A DNA stretch of 64,000 nt from positions 1,936,503 through 2,000,502 of the forward strand of contig NZ_JACHMN010000002.1 in assembly GCF_014204945.1 (NCBI RefSeq), given 5' to 3'. How positions within the stretch are numbered: position 1 is the first letter of the stretch; each line of letters begins with the position of its first letter. The notes below the pieces were generated by a model. That model was not told the origin of the DNA. It searched no databases and worked only from the letters and a program-made list of their open reading frames with translations. The position numbers and the translations under genes are program-made. This document shows, in pieces, positions 33,989-41,715 of this stretch. Source of the stretch: Allocatelliglobosispora scoriae. GTDB taxonomy: Bacteria; Actinomycetota; Actinomycetes; Mycobacteriales; Micromonosporaceae.

Positions 33989-35401
33989 GTGACCACCACC
34001 TCCGCAACCACCGATGAACCCACGGTGGACTACCGCGACCCCGAGGTCCGGCTGAAGCAGCTCTTCGACCGCGGCTCGATGCGTACGATCAGCTCCATCG
34101 ACGACTCCGGCGTGCTCGCCGGCCGCGGCGAGATCGACGGCGCCCCCGTCATCGCCTTCGCCACCGACGCCACCCGCATGGGCGGCGCGATGGGCATCGA
34201 CGGCTGCCGCCACGTCGTGGACGCGATCGACGCCGCCGTCCGGGAGCGGGTCCCCGTGATCGGCCTCTGGCACTCCGGCGGCGCCCGCCTCGCCGAGGGC
34301 GTCACCGCGCTCGACGCCGTCGGCCAGGTCTTCGCCGCGATGGTCCGCGCTTCCGGCCGGGTGCCGCAGATCTCCGTCGTGCTCGGCCCGGCCGCCGGTG
34401 GCGCCGCCTACGGCCCGGCGCTCACCGACATCGTGATCATGTCCGACACGGGCCGGATCTTCGTGACCGGTCCCGAGGTCGTCCGGTCCGTCACCGGCGA
34501 GCAGGTCGACATGGAGCGCCTCGGCGGTCCCGACCCGCACGGCCGCCGCTCCGGCGTCGTCCACATCACCACCAAGGACGACGCGTCGGCGCTGGTCGAG
34601 GCACGCAAGCTCGCCTCGCTCCTGGGTCACCAGGGCCGGCTCAGCCCGGACGACATCGACGACGACGTGGACATCTCCGCGTCGATGCCGGCCGAGAACA
34701 ACCGTGCTTACGACGTCAAGCCGGTGGTCAAGGCGCTGCTGGACGCCCCCGGTGTCGAACTGCACGCCAAGTGGGCGCCGAACATCGTCACCACGCTGGG
34801 TCGCTTCGCCGGGCGTACGGTCGGGGTCATCGCCAACAACCCGCTGCGCCTCGGTGGCTGCCTCGACTCGACCAGCGCCGAGAAGGCGGCCCGCTTCGTG
34901 CGGATGTGCGACTCGCTCGGCGTACCGCTGATCGTGCTCGTCGACGTCCCCGGCTACCTGCCCGGCCTCGGCCAGGAGTGGGACGGCGTCGTGCGCCGCG
35001 GTGCCAAGCTCCTGCACGCCTTCGCCGAGGCCGTGGTGCCCCGGGTGACCCTGGTGACCCGCAAGTCCTACGGCGGTGCCTACATCGCGATGAACTCGCG
35101 CTCGCTCGGTGCCACCGCGGTCTTCGCCTGGCCCAACGCCGAGATCGCCGTCATGGGTGCCTCGGCCGCCGTCAACATCCTGCACCGCAAGAAGCTCGCC
35201 GCCGCCCCGCCGGAGCAGCGTGAAGAGCTTCGGCAGCAGCTCATCGACGACCAGACCAAGGAGGCCGGCGGTGTCGCGCGGGCCCTGGAGATCGGTGTCG
35301 TCGACGAGGTGATCAAGCCGGCCGAGAGCCGTCGCCGGATCGCCCAGGCCCTCGCGGCGGCCCCGGCCGCCCGGGGCGCGCACGGCAACATCCCGCTGTA
35401 A
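33989..35401 (+). CDS. accD: Acyl-CoA carboxylase carboxyltransferase (beta) subunit
   Basis: A 470-residue carboxyltransferase of the acetyl/propionyl-CoA type, containing the N- and C-lobes usual in actinobacterial AccD/PccB: GLWHSGGARLAEGV, VLGPAAGGAAYGPALTD, IFVTGPEVV; then NNPLRLGGCLDSTSAEKAARFVRMCD, VDVPGYLPGLGQEW and KSYGGAYIAMNSR with WPNAEIAVMGASAAVNI. It transfers CO2 from a biotinylated alpha subunit to acyl-CoA, giving malonyl- or methylmalonyl-CoA. GTG at 33989 is favoured (GGGGGAG six bases upstream); an ATG at 33974 overlapping the fabF stop is the alternative. Last gene of the fab operon, supplying the extender unit. Confidence 0.9.
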   Translation: MTTTSATTDEPTVDYRDPEVRLKQLFDRGSMRTISSIDDSGVLAGRGEIDGAPVIAFATDATRMGGAMGIDGCRHVVDAIDAAVRERVPVIGLWHSGGARLAEGVTALDAVGQVFAAMVRASGRVPQISVVLGPAAGGAAYGPALTDIVIMSDTGRIFVTGPEVVRSVTGEQVDMERLGGPDPHGRRSGVVHITTKDDASALVEARKLASLLGHQGRLSPDDIDDDVDISASMPAENNRAYDVKPVVKALLDAPGVELHAKWAPNIVTTLGRFAGRTVGVIANNPLRLGGCLDSTSAEKAARFVRMCDSLGVPLIVLVDVPGYLPGLGQEWDGVVRRGAKLLHAFAEAVVPRVTLVTRKSYGGAYIAMNSRSLGATAVFAWPNAEIAVMGASAAVNILHRKKLAAAPPEQREELRQQLIDDQTKEAGGVARALEIGVVDEVIKPAESRRRIAQALAAAPAARGAHGNIPL

Positions 35402-35409
35402 CGCACCCT

Positions 35410-35448
35410 CGAAATAGCACCGACTCTTGAAGAGTTGGTGCTATTTCG
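35410..35448. repeat. Palindrome family B variant with symmetrical flanks
   Basis: A 39-bp near-perfect dyad: CGAAATAGCACC and its complement flank the family core (ACTCTTGAAGAGT). It lies between convergent accD and the LLM oxidoreductase gene; the right arm contains the latter's TAG stop codon. Good candidate for a bidirectional terminator. Confidence 0.88.
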
Positions 35449-36313
35449 CGTTCAGCACCTCGGCGGCGACCTTGTCGAGAACGGCTTCGCTGCCCGCGTA
35501 CCAGCTGGATTCGCGCGGCCAGTGGGTCATCACGTCGGTGAAGCCGAGCTCGGCGGCCCGCCCGGCCGCCTCGGCGAAGAAGTCCACGCTCACCAGCGAG
35601 AAGGTCGGGCCGGAGTCGAGCGAGAGGTGCTTGGTGACGGTGGCGGGATCGCGCCCGGCGGCGGCGAGGGCGTCGTCGAAGCGCTGGGAGCTCTCGGCGA
35701 CCGACCGCCACCACTGCTCCTGATCGTCACTCGTCACCCCGGCGGTGACCCAGCCCTGACCGAGCTTCGCGGCGAGGGCGATCGACCGCGGGCCGTTCGC
35801 CGCCATGACGAACGGCACCCGGGGTGCCTGCACGCAGCCGGGCAGCGTCCGGGCGTCGACGGCGGCGTAGTAGTCGCCCTGCCAGGTCACGTGGTCGGTC
35901 CGCAGCATCAGGTCGAGCAGCTCGACGAACTCGGCGAAACGGTCGACCCGCTGCCGCAGGGTGAGCTCCGGCAGGCCGAGCACCCTGGCGTCGAAGCTGA
36001 CCCCGCCCGCTCCGACACCGAGGGTGATCCGGCCGCCGGAGATGTCGTCGAGCGCCAGCACCTCGCGGGCGAAGTGCACCGGGTGGCGGAAGTTGGGCGA
36101 GGCGACCATCGTGCCGAGCCGGATCCGGGAGGTCACCTGCGCGGCGGCGGTGAGCGTCGGCACCGCGTCGAACCAGGGCCCGTCGACGAGGTCGCGCCAG
36201 CCGAGGTGGTCATAGGTCCAGGCGTGGTCGAAGCCGAGCTCCTCGGCTCGTTCCCAGCGACGCCGGGCGACGGACCAGGGCTGGTCGGGCAGGATGCAGA
36301 TCCCAAAGCGCAT
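35441..36313 (-). CDS. LLM-class (probably F420-dependent) oxidoreductase
   Basis: A 290-residue luciferase-like TIM-barrel enzyme. Motifs: FGICILPDQPW, GFDHAWTYDHLGWRD, SRIRLGTMVASPNFRHPVHFAREVLALDDISGGRITLGVGAG (classic LLM core) and PFVMAANGPRSIALAAK. In actinobacteria such proteins usually use coenzyme F420 rather than FMN; the substrate is unknown. ATG at 36313 chosen over a GTG three codons upstream because family members start MRFGI. Ends inside a palindrome. 21 bp downstream of the coiled-coil membrane protein gene. Confidence 0.88.
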   Translation of the reverse strand: MRFGICILPDQPWSVARRRWERAEELGFDHAWTYDHLGWRDLVDGPWFDAVPTLTAAAQVTSRIRLGTMVASPNFRHPVHFAREVLALDDISGGRITLGVGAGGVSFDARVLGLPELTLRQRVDRFAEFVELLDLMLRTDHVTWQGDYYAAVDARTLPGCVQAPRVPFVMAANGPRSIALAAKLGQGWVTAGVTSDDQEQWWRSVAESSQRFDDALAAAGRDPATVTKHLSLDSGPTFSLVSVDFFAEAAGRAAELGFTDVMTHWPRESSWYAGSEAVLDKVAAEVLNAK

Positions 36314-36334
36314 GCCGAACACGCTACGGGACGG

Positions 36335-37108
36335 TCAGCGGGACTTGCGGAGTTCGGCCTGGCGGGCGGTCTCGGCCGCCGCGTAGGCGGCTCGGGCAGC
36401 CTGGTCCGCTGCGGCGGCCTCCTGGCCACGGGCACGGGCGATGGCATCCATGTGCTGGGCGTTGCGCCGCGCCGGGGCCAGAGCCTCCTCGGCGGCCTCC
36501 AGCGCCTTGCGCAGCTTCGTCTCCTCGACCCGAAGCCGGGAGAGCTCCTTCTCCCGCTCCTCGCGGACCTCGTCCCAGCCGTCGACCCGCTTCCACACGG
36601 CGTGCAGCTCATCGACGGAGATGTCGCCCCGGCGGTAGGCCGCCAGCGCCGCCCGGCCGACCTCCTTCTGCGCCTCGTCGACGGTGGGCTCGGGCATCGC
36701 CTTCTGTGCGGCCTTGACCTGCACGATCGATGCCTTCACCTGCTCGTGCGCCTGCGCGGCGGCGTCCCGGACGACGGTCAGCCGGGCCAGCTCACCACCG
36801 GCGTGGGCGGCCTGCTTGGCGGCTGCGCGGGCGGTGAGCACGGCGGCACCGGCGGCCGAGGCTATCTGCTGCGCGGTCACCTGGAGCTGCACGTAGTCGG
36901 GGCGGCTGGAGATCGCGATCGGGTTCTTGGGCGCGACGGGCTTCGATCCCCACCCGGGCTCCGCCGAGGCGGCCGGCTTGGTGACCTTGGCCGGCCGCTT
37001 CTTCTTCCGGCCGCCCGAGTCGGAGCGGAATAGAAGAACGAGAATGAGCAGGGCGATAGCCGGGCAGGAAATCAGAGCTATCCATGTCCCGATGCCCGTA
37101 CCGCCCAC
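36335..37108 (-). CDS. Membrane-anchored coiled-coil protein, function unknown
   Basis: A 257-residue protein, not recognised. One N-terminal membrane helix (about 8-27, WIALISCPAIALLILVLLF), a strongly basic juxtamembrane patch (GGRKKKRPAKVTKP), a Pro-rich linker, then two long Ala/Glu/Arg-rich helical regions (about 75-130 and 150-255) likely to be coiled coils (VREEREKELSRLRVEETKLRKALEAAEEAL). Cytosolic domain expected. Same strand as the GH3 lipoprotein gene upstream (20 bp away) and the LLM gene downstream, so perhaps one transcript. Confidence 0.65.
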   Translation of the reverse strand: MGGTGIGTWIALISCPAIALLILVLLFRSDSGGRKKKRPAKVTKPAASAEPGWGSKPVAPKNPIAISSRPDYVQLQVTAQQIASAAGAAVLTARAAAKQAAHAGGELARLTVVRDAAAQAHEQVKASIVQVKAAQKAMPEPTVDEAQKEVGRAALAAYRRGDISVDELHAVWKRVDGWDEVREEREKELSRLRVEETKLRKALEAAEEALAPARRNAQHMDAIARARGQEAAAADQAARAAYAAAETARQAELRKSR

Positions 37109-37127
37109 GGCAAGAGCCTAGTGAAAC

Positions 37128-38792
37128 CTAGGCGCATGCGGAACGGGGTAATCCGACGACTTCAACCGGTGACCGTCCGGATGGCTTCGCCGAACCCGCC
37201 AGCACCCGCGCCAGAGCGGTCAACGAGACCGCGCTGGACGAGTAGGTCGCGAGGAGAACGGGGGAATCGGCGTGGCGCAGGAGATACGGAGTGTCCATCG
37301 CCACCGTCACGGCGGCGCCCTTGTGGAGGTCGGCGCGCTGGTCGCCGTACCCGACGAGGTGGATGACCTTGCCGCCCTGCTCGACCACCGAGACGCCCGC
37401 GGCCTTGAGCTCGGCGACCAGCTTGGCCTGCGCGACCTCGCGACCGCCGGAGGCGGTGACCCGCACCGGGCCGGTGACGAGCGGTTTCGTGCAGGAGCCC
37501 TTCAGCAGGGTGATCGACTTCTGGGCCAGGCCGAGCGCGGCCGCCGTGTTCGCGGCGCTCGCCAGGACGTTCTGGCCCTCGGCCGCCGGAGCGAGGCCGA
37601 ACTTGAGCGTGAGGACGCGGGTCGCCGCCTGGACGAGCCGCTCGCGCGGAACGCTGCCGTTCTTGACGCCAGCCAGGATCGCGTCGTAGGCGGCGGCCGG
37701 GTCCGGCGGCATCAGCAGCAGGTCGTTGCCCGCGAGCAGGGCCTTGACCGCGGCCTCGCCGGCCGGCCAGCGCTGCGCCGGTGCCATGTTGAGCGCGTCG
37801 GTGACGACCACTCCGGTGAAGCCGAGCTCCGTGCGGAGCAGGTCGATGAGGATCTTGCTGGAGAAGGAGGCGGGCAGGCCCGGGTCGATCGCGCGGACGT
37901 CGAGGTGGCCCGACATGACGAGCTTCGCACCCGCACCGATCCCGGCGACGAACGGCGCCAGGTCGGTCCGGGTCAGCTCCTGCCGGGACTGGCGCAGCTC
38001 GGGCAAGTCGTCGTGGCTGTCCGCGGCCGGGTTGCCGTGGCCGGGGAAGTGCTTGAGCGTGGCGGCGACCCCGCTGCCCTGCAGGCCTCGCGTCGCCGCG
38101 ACCACCTGCTCGCCGACGATCTTGGGTTGATCGCCGAAGGAGCGGGAGCCGATGACGCCGGAGGCGCCCTGCACGTCGGCGACCGGGGCGAAGTCGACGT
38201 TGATCCCCATCGCCAGCAGCTCCGACCCCGCCGCCCGCCAGGCCGCCTCGGTCGCGGCCGGATCGTTCGCGGCGCCGAACGCCATCGCGCTCGGCAGCTG
38301 GGTCACCCCCGACTTGATCCGGGTGACGATGCCGAACTCCTGATCGGTGCCGATGAGCAGCGGCGCCTTGGCGGTCAGCCCGCCCGCCGCCGCCTGCAGG
38401 CCCGAGGTGAACTCGGTGACCTGCGCGGGGTCGGCGATGTTGCTGGTCTGCTTGGCGGTCGGGTCGCCCGCCTCGAACCCGACGAGGATGAGGCCGCCGA
38501 GGCGGTATTTCGCGATCATCTCAGCGGGTGTGCCGACACCGACCAGCTTCTTGTTGGCCGCCGCCGCGCCCTCGGTGACGTTCGTGGCGTGCTGGCCATA
38601 GGCGTAGGGCATCAGCACCTGGCCGACGAGGTCCTCGTCGGCCAGGGTCGCGACGAGGGCGGCCGCGCGGGCCGCCGGCTCCAGCTTCGGCTGCTCGGTC
38701 ACGCCGCCGTGCCACTCGCTCGGCGCCGCCGGCTTCGAGCAGGCGGAGGCGAGGACGAGCAGACCAAGAACAGACCATCGGAGAGTACGCAC
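37128..38792 (-). CDS. GH3 lipoprotein, beta-N-acetylhexosaminidase (NagZ)-like
   Basis: A 554-residue lipid-anchored glycosidase. Lipobox SVLGLLVLASACSKPAAP (Cys18). GH3 N-domain: LVGQVLMPYAYG, GGLILVGFEAG, LLIGTDQEFGIVTRI, VDFAPVADVQGASGVIGSRSFG, the NagZ-type KHFPGHGNPAADSHDDLPEL (catalytic Asp-His dyad) and VVVTDALNMA (nucleophile Asp). The C-terminal about 170 residues form the GH3 second domain. NagZ-like enzymes trim GlcNAc from peptidoglycan or chitin fragments; an extracytoplasmic location fits. ATG start. Confidence 0.88.
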   Translation of the reverse strand: MRTLRWSVLGLLVLASACSKPAAPSEWHGGVTEQPKLEPAARAAALVATLADEDLVGQVLMPYAYGQHATNVTEGAAAANKKLVGVGTPAEMIAKYRLGGLILVGFEAGDPTAKQTSNIADPAQVTEFTSGLQAAAGGLTAKAPLLIGTDQEFGIVTRIKSGVTQLPSAMAFGAANDPAATEAAWRAAGSELLAMGINVDFAPVADVQGASGVIGSRSFGDQPKIVGEQVVAATRGLQGSGVAATLKHFPGHGNPAADSHDDLPELRQSRQELTRTDLAPFVAGIGAGAKLVMSGHLDVRAIDPGLPASFSSKILIDLLRTELGFTGVVVTDALNMAPAQRWPAGEAAVKALLAGNDLLLMPPDPAAAYDAILAGVKNGSVPRERLVQAATRVLTLKFGLAPAAEGQNVLASAANTAAALGLAQKSITLLKGSCTKPLVTGPVRVTASGGREVAQAKLVAELKAAGVSVVEQGGKVIHLVGYGDQRADLHKGAAVTVAMDTPYLLRHADSPVLLATYSSSAVSLTALARVLAGSAKPSGRSPVEVVGLPRSACA

Positions 38793-38812
38793 ACAGGGCA
38801 GGCTAGCCCGTA

Positions 38813-39304
38813 TCAGCTAGCCCGCGTAAGCAGCGTGACGGGCGCACCATCCCCGGCCCATCGGTAGGGTTCGAGCTCGGCGTCCCAGGCGGAGCCCAGC
38901 GCACGCTCGACGGCGACCGCGAACGCCTCGGGGCTGCGGGCCTGCGTCATGAGCTGGCGGAGGTGGTCCTCGCCGATCTGGATGTCACCGGCGGCCCCCA
39001 TCGTCGAGCGGTGCAGGCCTCGCCCGGGGACGTGCATGTATCGCTCGCCGTCGACACCGGCGCTGGGCTCCTCGGTGACCTCGAACCGGATCATCGGCCA
39101 CTGGCGCAGCTCGGTGGCGATATCGGCGGCCGTGCCCGGACGACCGGTCCAGCCGGACTCGGCCCGGCGCGCACCGGGGTCGGCCGGCTGCAAGGTCCAC
39201 TCCAGGCTCACCGGGACAGTGAGGACACGCGCTATCGCCCACTCGACGTGTGCACACACGGCGAGCGGGGTCGAGTGGACGTAAACGACGCCTCGCGTGG
39301 ACAC
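38813..39304 (-). CDS. DUF3145 family protein
   Basis: A 163-residue conserved actinobacterial protein (DUF3145), beginning STRGVVYVHSTPLAVCAHVEWAI and containing LRQWPMIRFEVTEEPSAGVDGERYMHVPGRGL. In Streptomyces a homologue lies just after fabF, so it is a steady neighbour of the fatty-acid genes, though its role is unknown. The GTG at 39304 has GGGAGG six bases upstream; longer upstream frame is not supported. No membrane or signal segment. Confidence 0.85.
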   Translation of the reverse strand: MSTRGVVYVHSTPLAVCAHVEWAIARVLTVPVSLEWTLQPADPGARRAESGWTGRPGTAADIATELRQWPMIRFEVTEEPSAGVDGERYMHVPGRGLHRSTMGAAGDIQIGEDHLRQLMTQARSPEAFAVAVERALGSAWDAELEPYRWAGDGAPVTLLTRAS

Positions 39305-39559
39305 TTCGGACCTCCCTGGAGCGACAGGTGCGTCTTCCCCTACGACCTGGCGTCCTGGCGGATCGTGTCCGTTTTTAGCTGCTATGGGGTCTCGTGGATG
39401 GTGCTCGGCTGCTTCATGATGACGCCTGGGGCGGATGAGGCGCCAGCGAATCGGGAAACTCGTCACCGATTTTTCCTGCCCGCAGCACACGCGCTATGCT
39501 TTCTCGGGTTCGTCTGCGGACCTCATTGATTTTGACCGCCTGGCCCAAGGAGTAACTCG

Positions 39560-39892
39560 GTGGCTGCCAATACCTCCAAGACCGCGCGCGCGTCAGTCCG
39601 GGCCGGTGCGGCCAAGGACGGTTCCATCAGCGTGCTCGGTGAGTTCAAGTACGTGATCCCGCTGAACGGTGGCAAGCACGCTTACGTCCGCAACCTCACC
39701 AACGGCAAGACCAACCACCTCTCGACGACCTCGGACGCCTTCGTCGAGGAGATCCGGGTCCTCACCGCGGCCGGCCACGGCCCGAAGATCCGCATCGAGC
39801 TGGCCAACCTTGCGAGCGCGTACCCCGGCCACGGCTGGGACGCGACCGAGGAGCGCCTCGTCGCCGCCGGTGTCTTCGAGCCGGCCGCCTGA
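39560..39892 (+). CDS. Small conserved actinobacterial protein, function unknown
   Basis: A 110-residue basic cytosolic protein, not recognised as a named family. A Ser/Ala/Lys-rich start (ANTSKTARASVRAGAAKDG) precedes a compact domain with ISVLGEFKYVIPLNGGKHAYVRNLTNGKTNHLSTTSDAFVEEI and IRIELANLASAYPGHGWDATEERL. GTG start with an excellent AAGGAG ten bases upstream. Preceded by a 255-bp gap that should hold divergent promoters for it and DUF3145. Followed by a strong hairpin, so it is a single-gene unit, likely well expressed. Confidence 0.7.
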   Translation: MAANTSKTARASVRAGAAKDGSISVLGEFKYVIPLNGGKHAYVRNLTNGKTNHLSTTSDAFVEEIRVLTAAGHGPKIRIELANLASAYPGHGWDATEERLVAAGVFEPAA

Positions 39893-39899
39893 TCTAAGC

Positions 39900-39952
39900 G
39901 CATACAGCAAAGGAAGCCCCTGCCGTCGGCGGGGGCTTCCTTTGCTGTATGC
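39900..39952 (+). terminator. Strong terminator hairpin
   Basis: Perfect 21-bp stem (GCATACAGCAAAGGAAGCCC and on) with an 11-base GC-rich loop, seven bases after the stop of the small conserved protein gene. Symmetrical enough to serve convergent transcription from the carbonic anhydrase side too. Confidence 0.88.
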
Positions 39953-39990
39953 GTGAGCTGCTCGCTCGACATGAGCACGAGATTCAGGGA

Positions 39991-40025
39991 GTCAGACGTC
40001 ATCACATTCCATGATGATGTCTGAC
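39991..40025. terminator. Second hairpin in the convergent gap
   Basis: GTCAGACGTCATCA pairs with TGATGATGTCTGAC (one mismatch) over a 7-base loop. It lies 38 bases after the carbonic anhydrase stop and is AT-richer than its neighbours; a minus-strand terminator or protein site. Confidence 0.6.
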
Positions 40026-40063
40026 TGCCCGAAGAAGTCGAGATCGTGAAACGCCGACAGAAC

Positions 40064-40708
40064 TCAGAGCAGGTCGACGACGCCGGTGTCGAGGTCGTAG
40101 ACGGCGCCGACGATGCGCACACCCGTGTGACGCATCGCCCGGGCCAGCGGGATCTCGTCCTGGAGCTCCTCGACCGTGTGCTGCGTGTGCAGGCGGAGGG
40201 CTCGGCTGTAAACGTCCTCGGCGTCGATCCCGGCCGCGACGACCGCCGGAGCGATCTGCTTGACCAGGTAACCGAGGGCGCCGGTGGGGGTGCGACCGCG
40301 TCGCAGAGCCTCCACCGTGGCGGCGATGGCACCGCAGCGCTCGTGTCCGAGGACGACGACGAGCGGCACGGCGAGTTCGGTGACGGCGAACTCGACGGAG
40401 CCGAGAACGGCCTGGTCGAGCACGTGAGCACCGGAGCGGACAACGCAGATGGAGCCGAAATTCTGGTCGAAGATCGCTTCCAGCGGAACGCGGGAGTCGA
40501 TACAGCCGACCACGACCGCGTCGGGACGTTGAACTCCGGAGGCCGCGGCGGCGGCCGTGATTTGGTGACCGTACCGTGGCTGCCCTGCCACGAACCGTCG
40601 ATTACCAGCGACCAGCTCAGCGAGCGCATCGTCAGCGCTCAGCCGCTCAGTGGTGGAGGGCGCGAGGCCGTCGGGCGTCGCGGTCGTTGACTGCGGCGTC
40701 ATAGTCAT
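40064..40708 (-). CDS. Beta-class carbonic anhydrase
   Basis: A 214-residue zinc enzyme interconverting CO2 and bicarbonate. Zinc ligands are visible: Cys in VVGCIDSRVPLE (CxDxR dyad) and His/Cys in VLGHERCGAIAA. Supplies bicarbonate for carboxylases such as the acyl-CoA carboxylase. ATG at 40708 chosen (GAAGG upstream, MTMTPQSTTATPDG); the frame extends further up to a GTG-like start at 40801, but that part looks non-coding. No signal peptide. Divergent from the DedA gene. Confidence 0.9.
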   Translation of the reverse strand: MTMTPQSTTATPDGLAPSTTERLSADDALAELVAGNRRFVAGQPRYGHQITAAAAASGVQRPDAVVVGCIDSRVPLEAIFDQNFGSICVVRSGAHVLDQAVLGSVEFAVTELAVPLVVVLGHERCGAIAATVEALRRGRTPTGALGYLVKQIAPAVVAAGIDAEDVYSRALRLHTQHTVEELQDEIPLARAMRHTGVRIVGAVYDLDTGVVDLL

Positions 40709-40931
40709 AGCTTGTACGACCTTCGCGGGCAACGGAAGGCGTTGTTGCAAAGCTGCGAGACTTCTCACGCCAGCGACAACCGTCGTTCGCCGACAGGTCA
40801 CGATCCGATCGCTCCGGAAACGGACAATCGTCGGCGTACTTCTCAGGGTTTGCTCAGGGTGCGACCCGATGTGGTGCGCCGGGCGGACAGGTAGGGTTTC
40901 GGTCGACCCCAGAGAAGGCGAGCCCCCGGCC

Positions 40932-41606
40932 GTGTTCGAACACCTTCAGGATTGGCTGGCTGCGTTCCCGCCCGCCGTCATCTACATCATCGTCGGGCTC
41001 ATCATCGGCGCGGAGAGCATGGGCATTCCGCTGCCGGGCGAGGTGACCCTGATCAGCGCAGCCCTGCTCTCCGCCTCCGGCGTGGGTGAGCCCTGGTGGG
41101 TGGCGATCGCCGCCGCGACCGGCGCGATCATCGGCGACACGATCGGTTACACGATCGGCCGCAAGGGCGGTCGGCCGCTGCTGGAACGGGTCGGCCGGCG
41201 CTTCCCCAAGCACTTCGGCCCGGCCCACCTCGCCAAGGCCGAATCGCTCTTCGCCCGCTGGGGAGTCTGGGCCGTCTTCTTCGGCCGCTTCGTGGCGCTG
41301 CTGCGCATCCTCGCCGGTCCGCTCGCGGGTGCCCTGCGGGTGCCTTACACCCGGTTCCTCGTCGCCAACGCCTCCGGCGGCATCGTCTGGGCCTTCGGCA
41401 CCGTCTTCCTCGTCTATTACGTCGGGGCGAAGGTGGAGGCGTGGCTCAAGGGCGCGTCCTGGGTGATGCTCGGCGCCGCGCTGCTCTTCGGTGTGATCAC
41501 CACCATCATCCTGAAGCGCAAGGCGCAGCGGGCGATGGCAGATCCGCAGGTCACAGCCTCGGAGGTCAGCATCGTGCCTACCGATTCCAGCCTATCCGGC
41601 AAGTGA
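40932..41606 (+). CDS. DedA-family membrane protein (VTT domain)
   Basis: A 224-residue polytopic membrane protein. Family marks: VIYIIVGLIIGAESMGIPLPGEVTLISAALL with the conserved acidic residue in PGE, IGDTIGYTIGRKGGR, FFGRFVALLRILAGPLAGALRVPYTRFLVANASGG and three to four more helices. DedA proteins are thought to be proton-driven lipid transporters/scramblases (undecaprenyl phosphate or phospholipid recycling). GTG at 40932 chosen with AAGGCGAG upstream; further upstream reading is not membrane-like. Basic C-terminal tail. Confidence 0.9.
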   Translation: MFEHLQDWLAAFPPAVIYIIVGLIIGAESMGIPLPGEVTLISAALLSASGVGEPWWVAIAAATGAIIGDTIGYTIGRKGGRPLLERVGRRFPKHFGPAHLAKAESLFARWGVWAVFFGRFVALLRILAGPLAGALRVPYTRFLVANASGGIVWAFGTVFLVYYVGAKVEAWLKGASWVMLGAALLFGVITTIILKRKAQRAMADPQVTASEVSIVPTDSSLSGK

Positions 41607-41715
41607 TCGGGTCCGCATCGGCCCCGTGCTCGATTTATTCGGCGGCGGATACCCGTAGGCTTTTCTCCTCAGCCCGCCGCCCACGGGCCGAAGAAGACAA
41701 GACCCCGGGAGTCGC

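Noticed and set aside
41607-41715. Rifamycin-associated element before helD
   Set aside because: Looked for the GC-rich inverted repeat known before HelR genes; none seen, so rifamycin induction is not claimed.
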